Positions 39,862 to 52,702 of a DNA stretch of 64,000 nucleotides are shown piece by piece. The notes beneath the pieces were generated by a model, which was given only the letters and a program-made list of their open reading frames with translations, was not told the DNA's origin and did not search any database. Location: positions 1 through 64,000 of the forward strand of contig CALGDM010000018.1 of NCBI GenBank assembly GCA_937884605.1. Direction: 5' to 3'. Source of the stretch: an uncultured Spiribacter sp. (GTDB taxonomy: Bacteria > Pseudomonadota > Gammaproteobacteria > Nitrococcales > Nitrococcaceae). Position 1 is the stretch's first letter. The number at the start of each line of letters is the position of its first letter. Made by a program: the position numbers and the translations under genes.

Positions 39862-41975
39862 TGGCGACAACGCCTGGCACCCCTGCGCCGGTGGCGGCCC
39901 GCCAGCCGGTGACTGATACCCGCCACGGCATCACCCGCGAGGATCCCTACGCCTGGCTGCGCGATCCGAACTGGCGCGAAGCGATGGTCGAGCCCGAGCG
40001 CCTGGCCCCGGCGATCCGCGATTACCTGAGCGCAGAAAACGCCTATGCCGACTCGGTGATGGCACCGCTCGAGTCGGTTCGCACCGCGCTGGTCGCCGAA
40101 CTGCGCGGTCGCATTCAGGAAGATGACGCCAGTGTGCCGGCCCCCGATGGCCCGTGGGCGTACTACTCGCGCTACCGCGAGGGGGGGCAGCATGTGTTGC
40201 TGTGCCGCCGCCCCCGCGAGGGCGGTGACGAGCAGATCCTGCTTGACGGCGACGCCGAGGCCGCGGACAGCGAGTACTTCCAGCTCGGCGGTGCGGCGCA
40301 TAGCCCTGATCACCGCTATCTGGCCTGGGCCGAGGATCGCGCCGGGGCCGAGTCGTTTAGCCTGCGGGTGCGCGATCTGGCAACGAACGAGGATCTGGCC
40401 GAAGTCATCCAGCCGGCCCGCGGCGATATGGCCTGGGCCAGCGATGGGCAGACGTTTCTCTACACGGTCATCGACGACGAGCATCGCCCGCGCTGGGTGT
40501 ACCGGCATGTGCTGGGCACGCCGGCGGAGGCCGACGAGCCGGTCTACACCGAGACCGATTCGGGATTTTTTCTGGGGGTGGAGCGCACCGAGAGCGGGCG
40601 CTATCTGATCATCGACAGCCACGATCACACCACCTCGGAGGTGCGCTGGCTGCCCGCCGATCGCCCGACCGCCGAGCCGCAGTTGATCGCCCCCCGCGAG
40701 CGTGGGGTGGAGTATTCGGTGAGCGACCATGGCGATGACTGGCTGATTCACACCAACGCCGGTAACGCCGAGGACTTCATGATTGCCCGCGCGCCGATCG
40801 CCAGCACCGGCCGCGACGACTGGACACCGCTGGTGGCGCATCGCCCCGGCCGGCTGATCGAGGGCATGCGCGTCTATGCCGACTGGCTGGTGCGCCAGGA
40901 GCTGGAGGATGCCGAGTCGCGGCTGGTGATCCGCTCGCTCGCGAGCGGCGGGGAGCAGATCCTCGAACAGCCCGATCCCTGCGTCGAGGTGGGCCTGATG
41001 GGCGGTCTCGAGTACCGCACCGACTGGCTGCGCTTTGGCATGAGTGGCTTCGCCCAGCCCGCGCAGGTGTTCGACTACAACATGCGCAGCGGCGAGCGCG
41101 TGCTGCGCAAGACCCAGTCGGTGCCCTCGGGGCATGATCCGTCGGCCTATGTCTCGCGCCGATTGATGGCGACGGCGCCGGACGGCGAGCGGGTGCCGAT
41201 TTCGCTATTCCATCGCCGCGACCTCGAGCCCAACGCCGACACCCCGCTGCTGCTCTATGGCTATGGCGCCTATGGCATCAGTGACCTGCCAGGCTTCAGC
41301 CCCCATCGGCTGTCCCTGGTGGATCGCGGTTTTGTCTACGCCATCGCCCATGTCCGCGGCGGCAAGGAGCGCGGCTATCGCTGGTATCGCAAGGGCCGGC
41401 TGTCGGAAAAGGCCAATACCTTCAGCGACTACATTGCCTGTGCCGAGGCGCTGATCGCGGCGGGCTACACCGGCACCGGGCGCATCGCGGCCCATGGCGG
41501 CAGTGCGGGGGGCATGCTGGTGGGGGCGGTGCTCAACCAGCGTCCCGAACTGTTTCAGGCCGCCGTGGCGGATGTGCCGTTCGTGGATGTGCTCAACACC
41601 ATGCTCGATCCCGACCTGCCGCTGACGCCGCCGGAATGGCCCGAGTGGGGCAACCCGATCGAGAGCGCCCATGCGTATGCCGATATCGCTGCCTATTCGC
41701 CCTACGACAATATTGCGCCGCGGGCCTACCCGGATCTGCTGGTGACCGCCGGGGTGTCGGATCCGCGGGTGACCTACTGGGAGCCGGCCAAGTGGGTGGC
41801 CCGGCTGCGCAGCGAAGGCCAACCCGCCGGCACGGTGTTGCTGCACACCCATATGAGTGCCGGCCACGGCGGGCCGGGCGGCCGCTTTCAGTATCTCGAG
41901 GAGGTCGCCTACCGCTACGCCTTCCTGCTCTGGAGCTACCAGATCATATCGTCGGGCACCGGGAAGTCGGCGTAG
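39861..41975 (+). CDS. ptrB: Oligopeptidase B (S9A serine peptidase)
   Basis: 704 residues. N-terminal seven-bladed propeller (about 75-400) and C-terminal alpha/beta hydrolase. Catalytic Ser is in GGSAGGMLVG, Asp in the GVSDPRVTYWEPAKW segment, and His in SAGHGGPGGRF; LLYGYGAYGISDLPGFS and FVYAIAHVRGGKERGYRWY are typical of S9A. It cleaves short peptides after basic residues in the cytoplasm. It overlaps the convergent DUF2058 gene by 40 bases. Confidence 0.94.
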   Translation: MATTPGTPAPVAARQPVTDTRHGITREDPYAWLRDPNWREAMVEPERLAPAIRDYLSAENAYADSVMAPLESVRTALVAELRGRIQEDDASVPAPDGPWAYYSRYREGGQHVLLCRRPREGGDEQILLDGDAEAADSEYFQLGGAAHSPDHRYLAWAEDRAGAESFSLRVRDLATNEDLAEVIQPARGDMAWASDGQTFLYTVIDDEHRPRWVYRHVLGTPAEADEPVYTETDSGFFLGVERTESGRYLIIDSHDHTTSEVRWLPADRPTAEPQLIAPRERGVEYSVSDHGDDWLIHTNAGNAEDFMIARAPIASTGRDDWTPLVAHRPGRLIEGMRVYADWLVRQELEDAESRLVIRSLASGGEQILEQPDPCVEVGLMGGLEYRTDWLRFGMSGFAQPAQVFDYNMRSGERVLRKTQSVPSGHDPSAYVSRRLMATAPDGERVPISLFHRRDLEPNADTPLLLYGYGAYGISDLPGFSPHRLSLVDRGFVYAIAHVRGGKERGYRWYRKGRLSEKANTFSDYIACAEALIAAGYTGTGRIAAHGGSAGGMLVGAVLNQRPELFQAAVADVPFVDVLNTMLDPDLPLTPPEWPEWGNPIESAHAYADIAAYSPYDNIAPRAYPDLLVTAGVSDPRVTYWEPAKWVARLRSEGQPAGTVLLHTHMSAGHGGPGGRFQYLEEVAYRYAFLLWSYQIISSGTGKSA

Positions 41976-42466
41976 GCATCGTCCTCGTCGTCGCCGCCGC
42001 TGTGCTCGGCGGTCCAGGCGATCAGAAACGGCGCCCGGGACTGGACAAACTCGACGATATCGGCGGGGATCAGCCGGTATCGCCCCCGGGTGCGGGCAAT
42101 GGCAAGGCGTCCTGCGGCCAGCTCGCGGCGCTGGGCGGCGCTGACATGGATCGGCCGAATGCGCCCGTTGTGGCTGAATTGAAAGCGTTCATCGCCGTCG
42201 TGGCGGATCTCCGTGTCCACGACCTTCTGCCGCGCCGCCTGTTCGGCCTCGTGCTGACGCCGGGCTTCCTCGCGGCGGGCGTTGAGGGTGCGATCGCGGG
42301 CGCGGCGGTCGGCCTCGCGCTGGGCGGCGGCGTCGCTGGCCGCCGCCTGTTCGGCATCGGTCTCGCCGCGACGGCGCTTTTTGCGTTTGCTGCTGCGGGT
42401 CTTTTTGACCGACTGTTCGTCGACCAGGCCCGACTTCAGCAGCTGATCGCGCAGACTGTCACTCAT
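41936..42466 (-). CDS. DUF2058 (YaiL-like) protein
   Basis: 176 residues. N-terminal MSDSLRDQLLKSGLVDEQ, then a highly charged helical arm rich in Lys/Arg/Glu/Gln (about 20-85), and a C-terminal domain (about 90-176) with FQFSHNGRIRPIHVS and RGRYRLIPADIV. The family is cytoplasmic and of unknown function. Its 3' end lies inside the end of ptrB on the other strand. Confidence 0.85.
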   Translation of the reverse strand: MSDSLRDQLLKSGLVDEQSVKKTRSSKRKKRRRGETDAEQAAASDAAAQREADRRARDRTLNARREEARRQHEAEQAARQKVVDTEIRHDGDERFQFSHNGRIRPIHVSAAQRRELAAGRLAIARTRGRYRLIPADIVEFVQSRAPFLIAWTAEHSGGDDEDDAYADFPVPDDMIW

Positions 42467-42479
42467 GTGCCCTGGCCCT

Positions 42480-43073
42480 TCAGTAGGCTTCGTCGAGAAC
42501 CCGCTCGCGGAGCTGCTCGTATTCGTTCTGATTGATCAGGCCCCGGTCCCGCAGTGCCTCGAGCTCTTCGAGCCGGCCGGCCAGTGAATCGGTGGCCGGG
42601 GCTGTCCCGGCGCTGCTGTCCACCTGGCCGCTGCCGGTCTGGCCGCCGGCACCGCGCTGATAAGCGGTGCCACTGAGCTGCAGCTGATACTCGTCGCAGA
42701 TGCCGCGGTTGTAGAGCGGCCCGGCGCCGACGATGCGCAGGTAATCGGCGTTGCCGGCGGCGGCCTCGTCACGCAGCTTGCGCACGATGGTCTCGAGGCC
42801 GGCCGCGCGCTGCGAGCTGATGTTGCAGTTGACCCGCGCGTAGCGCGTGAACTGATCCACCTGGCGGAACTCGTTGCCCGGCGCCTGGGTGCTGACCGTG
42901 AGCTCAGGCGTGCTGACGCTGCTGACGAACTCGTCGCCTGCGGAGGGAGCCGAGGCTTCGGCTTCGGCCTCGGCGGGACTCGCCGATTCACCGTCGCCGA
43001 TGCCCGGCAGCATGCTGCAGGCGCCAAGGCTCAGGCAGGCGGCGAGAATAGGCAGGGACTTGGGAAAAACCAT
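42480..43073 (-). CDS. Lipoprotein with C-terminal SHOCT domain
   Basis: 197 residues. Lipobox LGAC (Cys about 19) after a short signal, an acidic Ala/Glu/Ser linker (about 27-50), a central region with [20 protein letters not shown] and an isolated Cys near RGICDEYQ, and a C-terminal SHOCT-type segment [31 protein letters not shown] modules are short oligomerisation units found on varied proteins. I do not recognise the central domain. Start at 43073, where the signal peptide begins. Downstream of nothing obvious; 14 bases before the DUF2058 gene start. Confidence 0.75.
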   Translation of the reverse strand: MVFPKSLPILAACLSLGACSMLPGIGDGESASPAEAEAEASAPSAGDEFVSSVSTPELTVSTQAPGNEFRQVDQFTRYARVNCNISSQRAAGLETIVRKLRDEAAAGNADYLRIVGAGPLYNRGICDEYQLQLSGTAYQRGAGGQTGSGQVDSSAGTAPATDSLAGRLEELEALRDRGLINQNEYEQLRERVLDEAY

Positions 43074-43244
43074 GATCGGACTCCGATGGCAACGGGCGTT
43101 GATAACCCGAGAGTATTGCCGATGCGGGCGGGGCTTGGCCAGCCCGATGCTGGCCAAAATGGGACTGCAGGGGTACGATTTTGGGGTTGGGCCGCAGCGG
43201 CCCCCGTCCTTGAAACCGCCTTGCAACCGCAAAAGGAGATCCAA

Positions 43245-43850
43245 ATGGCCTTTACGCTACCGGATTTGCCCTACGACTATGATGCACTGGACCGCTCCAT
43301 TGATGCGCGCACCATGGAGATCCATCACACCAAGCATCACAACACCTATGTCACCAAACTCAACGCTGCGGTGGATGGGACCGATCACGCCGACCAGCCG
43401 CTCGAATCGCTGCTGACCGGTGTCTCGGCCCTGCCGACGGCGGTGCGTAACAACGGCGGCGGGCACTACAACCACTCGCTGTTCTGGAAGATGCTCTCGC
43501 CCAACGGCGGCGGCGCGCCCACCGGGGCGGTGGCCGATGCCATCGACCAGGCGTTCGGCTCGTTCGAGACGTTTCGCGAGACCTTCACCAACGCCGCACT
43601 GGGCCGCTTCGGTTCGGGCTGGGCGTGGCTGATTCACACGCCGGAGGGCCTCAAGGTCACCTCGACGCCCAACCAGGACAATCCGATCATGGACGTCGCC
43701 GAACAGCCGGGCCGCCCGGTGCTGGGCATCGATGTCTGGGAGCACGCCTACTACCTGCGCTATCAGAACCGGCGCCCGGATTACGTTGAGGCGTTCTGGG
43801 ACGTGGTGAACTGGGACGAGGTCAACCGCCTGCTGGCGGACGCGGGCTGA
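43245..43850 (+). CDS. sodA: Superoxide dismutase, Mn-type (SodA)
   Basis: 201 residues. Metal ligands: His27 (MEIHHTKHH), His in [11 protein letters not shown], and Asp and His in DVWEHAYYL. The Mn-type markers are present: GGGHYNH with the following SPNGGG block, and Gln in TPNQDNP where Mn enzymes carry the metal-tuning Gln; Fe enzymes place that Gln elsewhere. So Mn preference (or cambialism) is likely. AAAGGAG precedes the ATG. The 3' end overlaps the convergent deacetylase gene by 29 bases. Confidence 0.92.
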   Translation: MAFTLPDLPYDYDALDRSIDARTMEIHHTKHHNTYVTKLNAAVDGTDHADQPLESLLTGVSALPTAVRNNGGGHYNHSLFWKMLSPNGGGAPTGAVADAIDQAFGSFETFRETFTNAALGRFGSGWAWLIHTPEGLKVTSTPNQDNPIMDVAEQPGRPVLGIDVWEHAYYLRYQNRRPDYVEAFWDVVNWDEVNRLLADAG

Positions 43851-44511
43851 ACCGCGCCAGATCCCGTTCCATGGCGCCCGCCAGCGGCAGCTGCGCATCC
43901 CGGGGATGCAACCCGATGCGCAGCCCCGCCGCCGGCGCCCGGCGTCGATTGACGGCGTTGCTGATCTGCAGCGCCGCCTTCTGAAAGCGGTTGCCCGCCT
44001 CGTAGCCGAGCAGCCCGCGATACCGCCAGCGCCCATCGGCGCATGAGTAGATCCCCCTCAATGTCTCCACGGCGCTGAATGGTTGTTCGTTCAGCCGTCG
44101 CAGCGGCACTGCACCCAGCGCCCAGGCCGGGGGCACATAGAGCCCGTCGGCGGTCAGGCCCTGCTGGGCAAACCAGTCATGACAGCGGCCCATCAGCGCC
44201 AGGATCCCCTCGGCATCCAGACTCAGGTGTTCGGCCACCCGGCGCGAGATGAGCGCGCTGTGGAGGCGATGTTTGATGCCGCCGAACCCGTCAATCGCAT
44301 GCCGCCAGCCGTGGCCGGCCAGACGATGGCCGTCGGCCTGCCAGCGCTGCAGCTGCGCGATGCCGGCCCGGTCCCAGTCGCGTCCGGGCACCACCAGCAG
44401 CGTCGGCGGCGGCCAGCCATGGCCCCGGCAGCGGGCGATCAGCGCCGCCACCGGCGCCAGGGTCTCGGGCATGACATCGTGAATGCTCAGGCAGACGGCG
44501 GGACGTTTCAT
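43822..44511 (-). CDS. Polysaccharide deacetylase-like protein (DUF2334)
   Basis: 229 residues. It starts with [15 protein letters not shown], where the Asp is in the place of the deacetylase metal-binding Asp, and has the H-x3-H metal motif in [22 protein letters not shown] and [13 protein letters not shown] follow, as in DUF2334/NodB-like proteins. It would remove an acetyl group from a sugar or glycolipid. The ATG at 44511 overlaps the stop of the upstream sulfotransferase-glycosyltransferase gene (ATGA), so the two are translated together and probably share a substrate. No signal peptide is seen, so it should act in the cytoplasm. Substrate unknown. Confidence 0.8.
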   Translation of the reverse strand: MKRPAVCLSIHDVMPETLAPVAALIARCRGHGWPPPTLLVVPGRDWDRAGIAQLQRWQADGHRLAGHGWRHAIDGFGGIKHRLHSALISRRVAEHLSLDAEGILALMGRCHDWFAQQGLTADGLYVPPAWALGAVPLRRLNEQPFSAVETLRGIYSCADGRWRYRGLLGYEAGNRFQKAALQISNAVNRRRAPAAGLRIGLHPRDAQLPLAGAMERDLARFSPRPPAGG

Positions 44512-46763
44512 GGCCGGATCAGCGCCTGCCATTCATCCAGACAGCGCTGGGTCATGGCCACGGCCTGGGTCCGGGCCGTGGCCGCGCACTCGGCAAGGGC
44601 CGCCGGCGGTTCATCGAAAAGCCGCTGCAGGGCCTGATCGACACCCTCGTCCGGGCCCATCACCCGCAGGCCCGGCGCAAACTCCGGCCAGTCGGCAATC
44701 CCGCAGCCCGACGAGACCAGCGTGACTCGTCCGCGGGCCATGGCCTCGAGGGCAACGGTGCCGAAGGCCTCGACCCGCGAGGGCAGGACCAGCAGGTCAC
44801 TGGCATCCAGCGCTTCGAGCAGTGCATCGCGATCCAGCCAACCCAGATAATCCAGATTGTCGAGCCGCGCGGCGGCGGCCTCGACGGTCTCGCGCTGAGG
44901 GCCGTCGCCGGCGATGCGCAGCCGGCAGCCGGGGTGTGCCGCCGCGGCGTCAATCACTGCTTCGACGCGTTTCTCCGCCGCCAGCCGGCCCACAAACAGA
45001 ATCCGCCGCGGTGGGGTCTCGAGCGGGGCCACCGGCGTGTCGAGAAACGCCCGGGGAACGGGGGTATGGACGCGGACCGCGTGGCGGGCGCCCTTGTCCC
45101 GGGCCAGCTGGTGCATGTGCGCCGAGTTGCTGACCACGACCGCCGCACGCCGAAACACCGCCGCGTTTACACGCGCCATCAGCGCGCGATTCAGCCAGCC
45201 CCGCAGCCGGCCCCAGTAGAGTGCGGCCAGCGCCTCGTAGTCGGTGTGCAGGCCAAAGATCAGCCGCGCGCCCAGGCGTCGCGCCATCAGGGCGGCCAGT
45301 AGCCCATAGGGCCCCGGCGTGGCAACGATCAGCGTGTCCGGTTGCGAGGCCTCGAGGCGGCGCCAGAACGCCCGCGGCGCCGGCACGGCGATGCGCTGGG
45401 TGGCATCGCCGGGCAGGCCCGTTTCGTACCAGTGGGGCTGAGGCTGGTCGGGATCGCCCGCGGCGACCAGGTCGATGGCGCCGACGCTGTCGCGCAGATG
45501 CTCGATAAGATCGCTGTAGTAGGTGCCGACGCCGTTGCGCTGGGGCGCGGCGTCCGAGACCACCCGCACCCGCGGGCGAGGCTCGAGGGCCGTGAGCTGA
45601 TCCGCACGCCGTGGCCGCGTGGCGGCAAAATCAAAGGCCGCGCGGATAGCGGTGAAGCGCTCGGCGATGGCATCCGCGTCCAGGTCGTGGTCGCCAAGGG
45701 CGTGGCGATGCCCCGAGCGATGCCGACGCGCCCGCGCGTCGAGGGCCTCGAGGTGGCCGGCAAAGCCCGGGTCCAGGGGCAGCGCGAGGGCGGCGTAGGT
45801 CTCGCGCAGCGTCGCCGCCAGTCCCTGGCGCTGGGCGGGCAGCGGGATGAGCACGGCGCGCCCGGCGGCGCGTCGGGGCAGCACCGAGAGCAGTTGGGTG
45901 TAGCCGAAATGCAGCTGCCGGAGCATGCGCCGGGTGAGCGCGTCGCGGTGGATACGCCCGTGCAGTGCCTCCAGCCCCGGGGCAAGGCTCGAGAGCTGCG
46001 ACGACACCACCTCGGCGGGATCGCGCAGACAGGCGATAAAGCGGGCATCCGGGAAAGCCGTCTGCAGCGTCGCCACCAGCGTGGCGTGACTGGCGTTTTT
46101 GGCCAGGTAAGTGCGCTGGCCACCATGAAAGAACAGATGGCGCTGGATGTTACGGCGGTAGTGGCGCATCAGGCGGCGTTTTTCGGCCTCGGTGAGCGCC
46201 GCATCGCCCCGGCCCAGGCGCCATAGCCGGCGGCTGTCGGGAAAGGCCACGACAAGGATGAATGCCGACAGCCACGGCAGCAGGCTCAGGTAGTCCTCCT
46301 CGGGCGCGCGCGCCGAAATCGGATGGGCGTCGGTGAGCGGGGCCAGAAAGCGGCGGTTGAGGGCGCCGGCAAAGCGCTGCAGTGGCCGTCCCAGACGCCG
46401 GTCGAGGCGTGCCAGTGCGCGCCAGGCGTAGCGATGGCTGATGGCCGGGGCAAGCAGGCATTCCCAGGTTTGCTGGGTGGTGAACTGCGGGTCGTGGGCA
46501 AGCGCTTCGTGGAGGGCGGTGGTGCCGCTGCGCGGCACACCCAGGATGAACACCGGCCGTCGGACAGGCTGGCGTCGATAGCGCCGGAACAGGATTTCGT
46601 CGAGCCCCAGTCCCAGGGCGTAGTAGGCCAGGGCGAAGGGCAGCAGTCCGCCCAGCACCAGCGTGACCGCCCAACGCCGCAGCCCGTTGCGCAACACGCC
46701 GTCGCGAACGGGGATCAGGCCCGAGCCGATCAGCCCGAGCCAGTCGCTGATGACGCGGATCAC
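44508..46763 (-). CDS. Sulfotransferase-glycosyltransferase (GT4) fusion protein
   Basis: 751 residues with two enzymes in one chain. Residues about 1-390: a hydrophobic N-terminal segment (33-52) and a sulfotransferase domain. PAPS 5'-phosphosulfate loop PRSGTT (77-82); 3'-phosphate motif LRDPAEVVSSQLSSL (246-260) with R247 and S254. Residues about 397-751: GT-B glycosyltransferase of family 4, with RNGVGTYYSDLI (410-420), VGRLAAEKRVEAVI, GDGPQRE (619-625) and the E-x7-E motif EAFGTVALE (665-673). It starts at GTG abutting the hpf stop codon (TGAGTG) and overlaps the deacetylase start. Probable role: adding a sugar and a sulfate to a lipid or glycan at the inner membrane; this is inference. 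I know of no named homologue with this architecture. Confidence 0.85.
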   Translation of the reverse strand: MIRVISDWLGLIGSGLIPVRDGVLRNGLRRWAVTLVLGGLLPFALAYYALGLGLDEILFRRYRRQPVRRPVFILGVPRSGTTALHEALAHDPQFTTQQTWECLLAPAISHRYAWRALARLDRRLGRPLQRFAGALNRRFLAPLTDAHPISARAPEEDYLSLLPWLSAFILVVAFPDSRRLWRLGRGDAALTEAEKRRLMRHYRRNIQRHLFFHGGQRTYLAKNASHATLVATLQTAFPDARFIACLRDPAEVVSSQLSSLAPGLEALHGRIHRDALTRRMLRQLHFGYTQLLSVLPRRAAGRAVLIPLPAQRQGLAATLRETYAALALPLDPGFAGHLEALDARARRHRSGHRHALGDHDLDADAIAERFTAIRAAFDFAATRPRRADQLTALEPRPRVRVVSDAAPQRNGVGTYYSDLIEHLRDSVGAIDLVAAGDPDQPQPHWYETGLPGDATQRIAVPAPRAFWRRLEASQPDTLIVATPGPYGLLAALMARRLGARLIFGLHTDYEALAALYWGRLRGWLNRALMARVNAAVFRRAAVVVSNSAHMHQLARDKGARHAVRVHTPVPRAFLDTPVAPLETPPRRILFVGRLAAEKRVEAVIDAAAAHPGCRLRIAGDGPQRETVEAAAARLDNLDYLGWLDRDALLEALDASDLLVLPSRVEAFGTVALEAMARGRVTLVSSGCGIADWPEFAPGLRVMGPDEGVDQALQRLFDEPPAALAECAATARTQAVAMTQRCLDEWQALIRP

Positions 46764-47084
46764 TCAGTGCCGCCGGACGCGATCATCCTTGCCGAAGTGG
46801 TGCGCAAGCGTGCGATCCAGCTTGCCGGCGGCCTGATGGGCAGCGGTGTAGGCGTCTTCGGCCACCGCCTCGGCCACCAGCGGATCGCGGCCGCGCGGAT
46901 GCGCCTCGAGCAGGCAGTGCACGTCGGCCCCGCCCTTGTGGGCGTTGTCGTCCTTGAAGTGCACCTCGATGCGGGTCAGGCGCTCGCCGTGCTTGCGCTC
47001 AACCGGCTCGAGCTTGTGATGGACGTGGTCGCGAAGGGCGTCCGAGAGGTGGACACCGTCGCCCGGGTTGATGATCAGTTCCAT
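46764..47084 (-). CDS. hpf: Ribosome hibernation promoting factor, short HPF type
   Basis: 106 residues. The HPF/RaiA fold is seen in HLSDALRDHVHHKLEPVERKH, TRIEVHFKDD, and DVHCLLEAHPRGRDPLVAEA followed by DAYTAAHQAAGKLDRTLAHHF. It binds the 30S subunit in stationary phase and inactivates ribosomes. AGGAGG precedes the ATG at 47084. In many proteobacteria hpf follows rpoN; here it sits between an ialB-like gene and the sulfotransferase fusion, which begins at the base after its stop. Confidence 0.9.
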   Translation of the reverse strand: MELIINPGDGVHLSDALRDHVHHKLEPVERKHGERLTRIEVHFKDDNAHKGGADVHCLLEAHPRGRDPLVAEAVAEDAYTAAHQAAGKLDRTLAHHFGKDDRVRRH

Positions 47085-47124
47085 TGGAATCAGATCCTCC
47101 TCGTGCGTGAATGACAGGCCGGCC

Positions 47125-47703
47125 TCAGGGCCGGTTCTCGCGCAGCGTGTCGAGCGATGCACTGAAGCCAAGCAGCGACAGCGGAATCTCGACCTCGCGG
47201 TTCTGCGGATCGGCAATGGTCAGGGTGGCGCGCTCGCCGCTACGCATCTGGCTGAGCAGCTCATCGCCAAGCTCAATGCTGGTGCGGCAGCCGGCCTGCA
47301 GGCAGATCTGCACGGCAAAGCGCTCGGCCTCGCCCCCGTCAATGCTCATCGCGACCCCCGGTGGCAACAGCATGCCCAGGGGCAGATTGAACAGCGCCAC
47401 CGGCCGTTCGGAATCGGGCGGAAAGCCGATCACCGCCTCGAGGACGGTCTGGTCGTTCTCCTGCTCGCTGACCTGCTGGTACATCTCGCAGAACTCGCCG
47501 GCACCAAAGGCATCTTCCGGCGCGGGCTGGCAGCGCACGATCCAGTCCTGGTTACGCTCGCGCACCTCGGCCTGGGGGCGCTCCGCCTGCGGCTCGAGGG
47601 CCGAGTCGGCGTTGCTGTCCTGGGCCGGGGCCGCGCCGCCGGCCAGCAGAAGGATCGGCAGAAGGGCCGTCAGCAGGGCCCGATGGGCGGTGGGTCGGTT
47701 CAT
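47125..47703 (-). CDS. Invasion-associated locus B (IalB) family exported protein
   Basis: 192 residues. Signal peptide (about 1-27, ending APAQ), acidic linker, then the IalB-like domain: DWIVRCQPAPED with a Cys, FCEMYQQV, VALFNLPLGMLLPPGVAMSIDGG and ICLQAGCRTSIEL. The four Cys suggest disulfides in the periplasm. The family is widespread in non-pathogens and its role outside Bartonella is unknown. Start at 47703 chosen by signal peptide. Confidence 0.83.
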   Translation of the reverse strand: MNRPTAHRALLTALLPILLLAGGAAPAQDSNADSALEPQAERPQAEVRERNQDWIVRCQPAPEDAFGAGEFCEMYQQVSEQENDQTVLEAVIGFPPDSERPVALFNLPLGMLLPPGVAMSIDGGEAERFAVQICLQAGCRTSIELGDELLSQMRSGERATLTIADPQNREVEIPLSLLGFSASLDTLRENRP

Positions 47704-47764
47704 GATGGATCTCGCATTGCCTGTAGAAAGTCTCCAGTCTGCCGAACTGCGGCGTGCATGCAAA

Positions 47765-51466
<3,702 letters not shown>

Positions 51467-51499
51467 CAAGTGGTCTCCGCATGGACAGGTTGACCGGAT

Positions 51500-51505
51500 A
51501 GTATA
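51500..51505 (-). promoter_or_regulatory. Possible -10 element for metH
   Basis: TATACT on the minus strand, 33 bases upstream of the metH ATG. No good -35 hexamer lies at 16-18 bases upstream, so this is only a candidate. Confidence 0.25.
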
Positions 51506-51552
51506 CGCCATCCGGCGCTTTACCCCAGCGAGTGGCGATGCATAATGCGGCC

Positions 51553-51909
51553 ATGACCCACTGGATTGCACGCTTGCTGGCCTTCTGGTCGCTCACCTGG
51601 CACCTGCGCCGGCCGCCCCTGGCCGATGCCGACGCGGATGAGCGGGCACGCTGGTGCCGTGACAACGCCGGGACGTTCGCCGGGCGCTGGCTGGGGCTGG
51701 GCGCGGCGCTATGGCTGCTGTTCATGACGCCGTTCGTGACCTTTGCGCCCATCGCCATTGCCGCGCTGCTGGCGCTGGCGGTGGGCATGGCCACGCTGAC
51801 CCGCCAGATCCTCGCCCAGCGGCGCGCCGGTTTGCCGCCCATCGAGCCACCGGCGGACTTCCCCCGCCGCGATCGCGATGACGATAACGAAGACACCGAT
51901 GATCGCTAG
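51553..51909 (+). CDS. Small membrane protein of unknown function
   Basis: 118 residues. Basic N-terminus ([20 protein letters not shown]), then two closely spaced hydrophobic segments (about 45-80: [22 protein letters not shown] and [12 protein letters not shown]) forming a hairpin, and an Arg/Asp/Glu-rich C-terminal tail. No recognised family. Possible starts are 51532 (GTG), 51538 and 51553; none has a good ribosome-binding site. I chose 51553 for the typical N-terminus. It overlaps the next gene by 11 bases, divergent from metH. Confidence 0.65.
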   Translation: MTHWIARLLAFWSLTWHLRRPPLADADADERARWCRDNAGTFAGRWLGLGAALWLLFMTPFVTFAPIAIAALLALAVGMATLTRQILAQRRAGLPPIEPPADFPRRDRDDDNEDTDDR

Positions 51910-52702
51910 CGGTGCCCGGGCACTGGCGGCCGTCGTGCTGGTGGCGTTGCTGACGGCCTGCGCCACGTCGCCCACCGGTCGCACGCAGCTGCAGTTCATG
52001 CCCGATGCGCAGATGCGCAGCATGGGGGTGGCGGCCTACCGCGAGATGCAAGACGCCGAGCCGATCCTCGAAGCGGGCCCGCAGGTTGAGCGGGTCGAGT
52101 GCGTGGCCCGGGCCATCATCCCGCAGGTGCCCGAGGAGTACGCCCGCGACGGCTGGGAGGTGACGGTCTTTGACAGCGATCAGGTCAACGCCTTTGCGCT
52201 GCCCGGAGGCAAGATCGGTGTTTACACCGGTCTGCTGGCGGTCACCGAAAACCCCGATCAGCTGGCGGCGGTGATTGCCCATGAAATCGCCCATGTCATG
52301 GCCGAACATGCCAATGAGCGGATGTCCACCGAAATGGCGACGGCGCTGGGGCTGGGGGCGTTGCAGGTGGCGGCGGGTGACGATCCGCAGCGCCAGCGGA
52401 TCATGGCGGTGCTGGGCGTGGGCGCGCAGGTGGGGATCATCCTGCCGTTCAGTCGCACCCACGAGTCCGAGGCCGACGAGATCGGCCTGGGGCTGATGGC
52501 GGATGCCGGGTTTGATCCGCGCGCCAGTGTCGCGCTGTGGCAGAACATGGCCGATGCCGGTGGCGATGCGCCGCCGGAGTTCCTCTCCACCCATCCCTCG
52601 GGCGAGACGCGCATCGCCGATCTGCGGGCCGAGTTGCCCACTGCCATTTATCGCTACGAGCAGGCCCAGGCCGCCGGCCGCCGGCCCGACTGCGCTAACT
52701 GA
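51899..52702 (+). CDS. loiP: M48-family metalloprotease lipoprotein (LoiP/YggG-like)
   Basis: 267 residues. Lipobox LTAC (Cys about 21), then GGKIGVYTGLLAV, the zinc motif HEIAHVMAEHANERM, and third ligand Glu in ESEADEIGLGLMADAG. There is no TPR region, unlike BepA at 16131-17597. LoiP in E. coli is an outer-membrane protease partnering BepA; the same pairing is possible here. ATG at 51899 chosen because the lipoprotein signal starts there. Its last 8 bases overlap the convergent purU. Confidence 0.85.
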   Translation: MIASGARALAAVVLVALLTACATSPTGRTQLQFMPDAQMRSMGVAAYREMQDAEPILEAGPQVERVECVARAIIPQVPEEYARDGWEVTVFDSDQVNAFALPGGKIGVYTGLLAVTENPDQLAAVIAHEIAHVMAEHANERMSTEMATALGLGALQVAAGDDPQRQRIMAVLGVGAQVGIILPFSRTHESEADEIGLGLMADAGFDPRASVALWQNMADAGGDAPPEFLSTHPSGETRIADLRAELPTAIYRYEQAQAAGRRPDCAN

